From the NCBI GenBank assembly GCA_002393025.1, contig DGIE01000103.1, positions 1-8,856 of the forward strand: DNA of 8,856 nt. Direction: 5' to 3'. Below, one piece after another: positions 6,358-8,856 of this stretch (position 1 is the stretch's first letter; each line of letters begins with the position of its first letter). This DNA comes from Holosporaceae bacterium UBA3830 (GTDB lineage: Bacteria > Pseudomonadota > Alphaproteobacteria > UBA3830). The translations under genes were made by a program, and so were the position numbers. The notes beneath the pieces were generated by a model that saw only the letters and a list, made by a program, of their open reading frames with translations, searched no databases and was not told the origin of the DNA.

Positions 6358-7749
6358 ATGAAAAAACGAACGAAAATGCTGGTCCTTGGTTTGATTTTGA
6401 TGTCGACGTATGTTGGGGGTGTTGTGGCAATGCCTAACGATACACACAAAGGACAAAGTGAAGGAAGTTTATCGGATGTTTCAGACGCAAGCTTTGCTGA
6501 TCCCTACGATTCTGAGATTGAGATATGGGTTGAAACTTTACCTACCGATAGCGACAGCGATTCAGATGATTCCTCCTATTCCAGTACTGGCAGCGATAGC
6601 GATTCGGATGTTTCCCAAAACTCTGGGATCGTAAATCAAATGTCGGGTTTCTACGGTCTCACAACAAATACCAAGACGTATAATAAATTTTTGCTATTGT
6701 TGAATGACTCGGAAAAGATCAATTTGAAAAATCCGCGTGGAGATACCCCGTTGATATCGGTTTTGAAGTCTAATATCTCCCTTGAGTACATGGAGGCTCC
6801 GGTAAATTTGTTGATAAAAGGAGGGGCAGACACGAATATTTCAGACAGTGAAGGGAATACTCCGTTATTTTTTGTAAAAAATAAAAATTTAGCTGACATT
6901 TTAGTCAAAGGGGGAGCGAATATTCGAGCAGAAAATTCAAGAAGAGAAACTCCTTTGTTGCGCGCTACTCAGCTTGGTAACTTGGAAGTTGTTCAGTTTT
7001 TATTGAATCTTAAGTCCGAGAATGACTCGCGTTTTAATATTTCACAAGCAGAAATTAACCATGCGTGTGCATCCGCGAAGCTATTTAAAAAAGATGAAGT
7101 TTTTAACTGGTTGTTGAATAACACAGAGGTTGATAAAGAACAAGTAAATAAAATTGTTGAAAATGTTCAACAAAGTCTTAAGAAGAAGCTGCAATCTCAG
7201 CAATCAGCCAGAAATAATCCTAATACTGGAGATAGTTGGATTTCGAAACTTTACGGTTTTTGTCAACGAAATGACACTAAAGTTTACCTTGCAGAGCTTA
7301 ACTTTGAGTATCCTTTAGAGAACCAGCTGTTTAACTGTAGAGTGATTATTAAGAACCCATACTTTAATAAAACTTACTATAATGAGAATTTTTTCTGCAA
7401 GACAAAGAAAGAGGCTAAGACAAAAATTGCTGAGGTTGTGTTAAAGGATTTAGAATCAAACAAAGATCTGATCGGAGAGCCAGAAAAAAAGACGTTTCAT
7501 TATCAGAATAAGTTAATTGAGCTTTTAGGTTCAAAAGGAGTGCAACCTCAGGACATTATATTTGAATACGCCATTAACAATGACGACGGTACTTACAATT
7601 GTAAAATAAATATGCCTAGGTTCAACAAAGTATATGACGCCAAGCAAAGGTGCAGAAGTAAAAAGATGTCTAAAGAAGCAGTCTGTAAGTATGTGTATGA
7701 AGAACTTTTAAAAGAGGAGAACTTGCAAAAGAATAATAGTTCGATTTAG
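6358..7749 (+). CDS. Exported ankyrin-repeat protein with two C-terminal dsRNA-binding-like domains
   Basis: The ATG at 6358 is chosen because AGGAG lies 8 bases upstream and it starts directly with a signal peptide; the ATG at 6331 has no ribosome binding site. The 463-residue protein has, in order: a Sec signal (MKKRTK plus a hydrophobic core, likely cut after VVA at residue 24); an acidic Ser-Asp tract (~63-86); about three ankyrin repeats (~121-222) marked by DTPL, NTPL and ETPL and by GGADTNI and GGANIRA; a helical linker; and two related ~70-residue units (~293-365 and ~382-453). Each unit has a first helix, three strands and a last helix starting KKEAK or KKMSK, the alpha-beta-beta-beta-alpha layout and basic helix start of double-stranded-RNA-binding domains. 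Ankyrin proteins of intracellular bacteria are often host-directed effectors; that role is inferred. Gene calling is firm, the dsRBD assignment moderate. Confidence 0.85.
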   Translation: MKKRTKMLVLGLILMSTYVGGVVAMPNDTHKGQSEGSLSDVSDASFADPYDSEIEIWVETLPTDSDSDSDDSSYSSTGSDSDSDVSQNSGIVNQMSGFYGLTTNTKTYNKFLLLLNDSEKINLKNPRGDTPLISVLKSNISLEYMEAPVNLLIKGGADTNISDSEGNTPLFFVKNKNLADILVKGGANIRAENSRRETPLLRATQLGNLEVVQFLLNLKSENDSRFNISQAEINHACASAKLFKKDEVFNWLLNNTEVDKEQVNKIVENVQQSLKKKLQSQQSARNNPNTGDSWISKLYGFCQRNDTKVYLAELNFEYPLENQLFNCRVIIKNPYFNKTYYNENFFCKTKKEAKTKIAEVVLKDLESNKDLIGEPEKKTFHYQNKLIELLGSKGVQPQDIIFEYAINNDDGTYNCKINMPRFNKVYDAKQRCRSKKMSKEAVCKYVYEELLKEENLQKNNSSI

Positions 7750-7757
7750 TGGATTTG

Positions 7758-7790
7758 AGATGAAGGGGTGTCCCTTCATCTTTCTGTCTC
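7758..7790 (+). terminator. Rho-independent-type terminator of the ankyrin/dsRBD gene
   Basis: GATGAAGGG (7759-7767) and CCCTTCATC (7772-7780) form a perfect 9-bp stem with loop GTGT, extended by one A-T pair (7758/7781) and followed by TTTCTGTCT. It begins 9 bases after the stop codon. The T tract is interrupted, but the stem is strong. Confidence 0.8.
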
Positions 7791-7920
7791 ATGTTAGTAT
7801 CTTCGTTTGCTGGATTCTGTCGTCATAAGATATTCCCCAAACAGCCAGGCATCTGATCTGAACAGCATTGAGAAAAGAAGACAAATTTTTGCAATATAGC
7901 GATTCTCCTATCAAAAGAGG
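7782..7920. other. Non-coding stretch without recognisable content
   Basis: Between the terminator and the degenerate repeat array I find only short chance ORFs (for example 21 codons from 7791) without a ribosome binding site, and no RNA gene, promoter or clear hairpin. Confidence 0.5.
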
Positions 7921-8050
7921 AAGTTAACAGTTTGTTAATTTTTTATTTTGCAAAGCCCCACGTGCCCACCCGTTGGTAAAATAGCACAAAATGGTTAAAA
8001 AATTCTTAATTTACCATCGATTCTGCCGGGGCTGTGGTAAGATAGTCGCA
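7921..8050. repeat. Degenerate copy of the left-edge repeat array with two TTAA-N7-TTAA boxes
   Basis: The order of elements at 1-241 recurs: GTTAAC, then a GC-rich stretch (CCCCACGTGCCCACCCGTTGG), then GGTAAAATAGCACA, then GGTTAAAAAA. The string TAAAATAGCACA is also found in the second left-hand unit. A further GGTAAGATAG at 8036 suggests a second, shortened unit with about 61-bp spacing. TTAA-N7-TTAAT boxes lie at 7924-7939 and 7995-8010. The array is followed by copy C of the terminal repeat, just as the left array is followed by copy A, so both are probably right ends of one element family. Confidence 0.65.
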
Positions 8051-8080
8051 CTTTAGTCTTTTTTGTATAAGCTTCGAGCT

Positions 8081-8117
8081 TAACTTTTTGCGTGCTTTTG
8101 ATAAGCGATTGTCTATA
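8081..8117 (+). repeat. Terminal ~37-bp dispersed repeat, copy C, right end of candidate element
   Basis: It contains GCGATTGTCTATA (8105-8117), is in direct orientation to copy A and inverted to copy B, and differs from B at two of 37 positions. It lies 13 bp beyond the stop codon of the truncated partition gene, on that gene's downstream side. Confidence 0.85.
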
Positions 8118-8130
8118 AACCACAAGAATC

Positions 8131-8439
8131 CTACAGCTCTTTTAAGATTTCTTCTAACAAAATTCGTAATTTACTTTTTTCATTGTCTGATAATCGAGCT
8201 ATCGCTTTTTTTTGTACAGAAAATTCTCCTGCTTTAAGAGAAACTCTCATCACTGATGAAGATCTCTGCGATTTTGTTTCTTTCTTTTTTAATAATTTCA
8301 AAGGATCTTTCGATTTTTGTAAAATTCTTATCGTATCACGATCTCGAATATTGTGCCGTATGATGTATTTTAGAACTTCCTCAGATAAATCTAATATCCT
8401 TAAAGTTTCATACCCCGATGTTCGACTAATCCCTAGATC
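8131..8439 (-). pseudogene. C-terminal remnant of a KorB/ParB-type partition protein, cut by an IS element
   Basis: Reading the minus strand, an open frame runs from a stop at 8446-8448 to TAG at 8131-8133, and roughly its last 103 codons look real. It begins DLGISRTSGYETLRILDLSE, the second half of a helix-turn-helix followed by the L-L-L-x-E pattern of ParB/KorB proteins, and continues KYIIRHNIRDRDTIRILQK, matching the KorB pattern in which an IRD or VRD segment starts the next helix. A basic linker and a last helix (SDNEKSKLRILLEEILKEL) follow. The N-terminal CTPase and parS-clamp part is missing because the IS5-family element begins at about 8437. The C-terminus does not resemble the usual chromosomal ParB dimerisation tail, so a plasmid or phage-type partition gene is more likely than the chromosomal parB. 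Confidence 0.6.
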
Positions 8440-8856
8440 ATGTCGTCACAAAAGTTTGATATATTAAAAATGAAAAAGTAGTTAATGTAGGAGCAAAATG
8501 GAAGACATACACAGACATGATATATCAGATGAATTTTGGAGCAAATTAGAGCCGTTACTACCGGGAAGAGAAGGCAGCTGGGGAGGCGGCACAAGACAAC
8601 CGTAGGTTTATAAATGCAGTGTTTAGGATTTTGCGAACCGGGGCGCCGTGGAGAGACCTGCTGGCATCGTACAGAGGCTGGAAGAACACGCATCGCAGGT
8701 TTTGTTGATGGCGCGACAAAGGCATCTAGGAGAAGCTAATGAGACAACTTATAAGCGAACATGAGCTGGAATGGATCATGATCGACGCGAGCTACGTCAA
8801 AGCGCACATGCACGCTTGTGGAGCGATAGGAGGAAACCAGGGAATCGCCCGCACAA
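8437..8856 (+). mobile_element. IS5-family insertion sequence, left part, continues off the right edge
   Basis: The left boundary is inferred from where the partition-protein frame stops making sense (8433-8446); CTAG at 8433-8436 may be the target site. The first ~60 bases, starting near TCATGTCGTCACAAAAG, are non-coding and should hold the left terminal inverted repeat, which cannot be confirmed because the right end is not in the window. The transposase reading frame follows from 8498. Confidence 0.65.
8498..8856 (+). pseudogene. IS5-family transposase, broken, 5' part only
   Basis: AGGAG precedes the ATG at 8498-8500. The first frame gives MEDIHRHDISDEFWSKLEPL and LPGREGSWGG, the standard N-terminus of IS5-type transposases, and then stops at 8603-8605. 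Homology resumes in another frame at 8595 with DNRRFINAVFRILRTGAPWR, so a frameshift of a few bases lies at about 8585-8595. In that second frame, TGA at 8706-8708 replaces an expected Arg codon and TAG at 8727-8729 replaces an expected Trp codon. Further on, WIMIDASYVKAHMHACGAIG carries the first aspartate of the DDE catalytic triad. A programmed frameshift occurs in some IS5 relatives, but the two extra stops make a decayed gene the better reading. Confidence 0.85.

Larger units (their letters stand above)
6143..8117. mobile_element. Candidate repeat-bounded mobile unit (~1975 bp) carrying the ankyrin/dsRBD gene
   Basis: The outer 37 bp at each side are inverted repeats of each other, identical except for two substitutions, and both end outward in TATA. 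That is what a TA target duplication, as made by IS630/Tc1-type elements, would leave, although TA alone is weak evidence. Inside lie one gene with its own promoter and terminator, and near the right end a degenerate TTAA-box array like the one next to copy A at 1-241. No transposase is present, so movement would have to be driven from elsewhere. An alternative is three independent copies of a dispersed chromosomal repeat that happen to flank the gene. Confidence 0.4.

Noticed and set aside
7956..7966. A fourth parS-like site around CCACGTG
   Set aside because: Only the central CACGTG core matches; the outer bases do not fit TGTT or AACA, and it aligns with the GC-rich core of the degenerate repeat.
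8183..8467. Plus-strand ORF of 94 codons
   Set aside because: It is antisense to the partition-protein remnant, whose minus-strand frame has recognisable motifs; no ribosome binding site is present.
8706..8708. TGA read as tryptophan (altered genetic code, known in some reduced symbionts)
   Set aside because: The expected residue here is Arg (CGA to TGA), a TAG and a frameshift also break the gene, and the intact genes do not need TGA read-through.

Overview
The window is AT-rich and looks like the chromosome of an intracellular, probably host-associated alphaproteobacterium. The evidence is an alphaproteobacterial-type AddB, a compact housekeeping operon, an exported ankyrin-repeat protein, decayed mobile DNA and TTAA-N7-TTAAC boxes of the CtrA type. 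A Holosporales- or Rickettsiales-like organism would fit, but nothing here fixes the taxon.

Layout. (1) 1-241: a tandem array with an 85-bp period, each period carrying a TTAA-N7-TTAAC box. It ends in a ~37-bp repeat that abuts the addB stop codon. (2) 239-5183, minus strand: an operon transcribed murA - trxA - rsmG - addB with gaps of 12 and 3 bp and a 17-bp overlap. It covers peptidoglycan precursor synthesis, thioredoxin, 16S rRNA G527 methylation and double-strand break repair. Three parS-type sites lie inside the 5' part of rsmG, which points to an origin-proximal location. (3) 5396-5932, minus strand: a small exported protein of unknown function. (4) 5933-6357: a divergent intergenic region with two palindromes, one inverted copy of the ~37-bp repeat and a likely promoter. 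(5) 6358-7749, plus strand: an exported protein with a Ser-Asp tract, about three ankyrin repeats and two C-terminal domains that look like tandem double-stranded-RNA-binding domains; a strong hairpin terminator follows. (6) 7921-8117: a decayed version of the left-hand array, ending in a third copy of the ~37-bp repeat. (7) 8131-8439, minus strand: the C-terminal remnant of a KorB/ParB-type partition protein, cut at its 5' side by an IS5-family element (about 8437 to the window end) whose transposase is itself a pseudogene.

How it fits together. Copies two and three of the ~37-bp repeat are inverted (35 of 37 positions identical) and flank the ankyrin/dsRBD gene, with TATA at both outer edges. 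The 6143-8117 segment could therefore be a cargo-carrying mobile unit of about 2 kb. The same terminal repeat and TTAA-box array next to addB would be the right end of a second member lying mostly outside the window. The most novel items are the predicted exported ankyrin + tandem dsRBD protein and this repeat-bounded unit. All functional statements come from reading motifs; no database search was possible.
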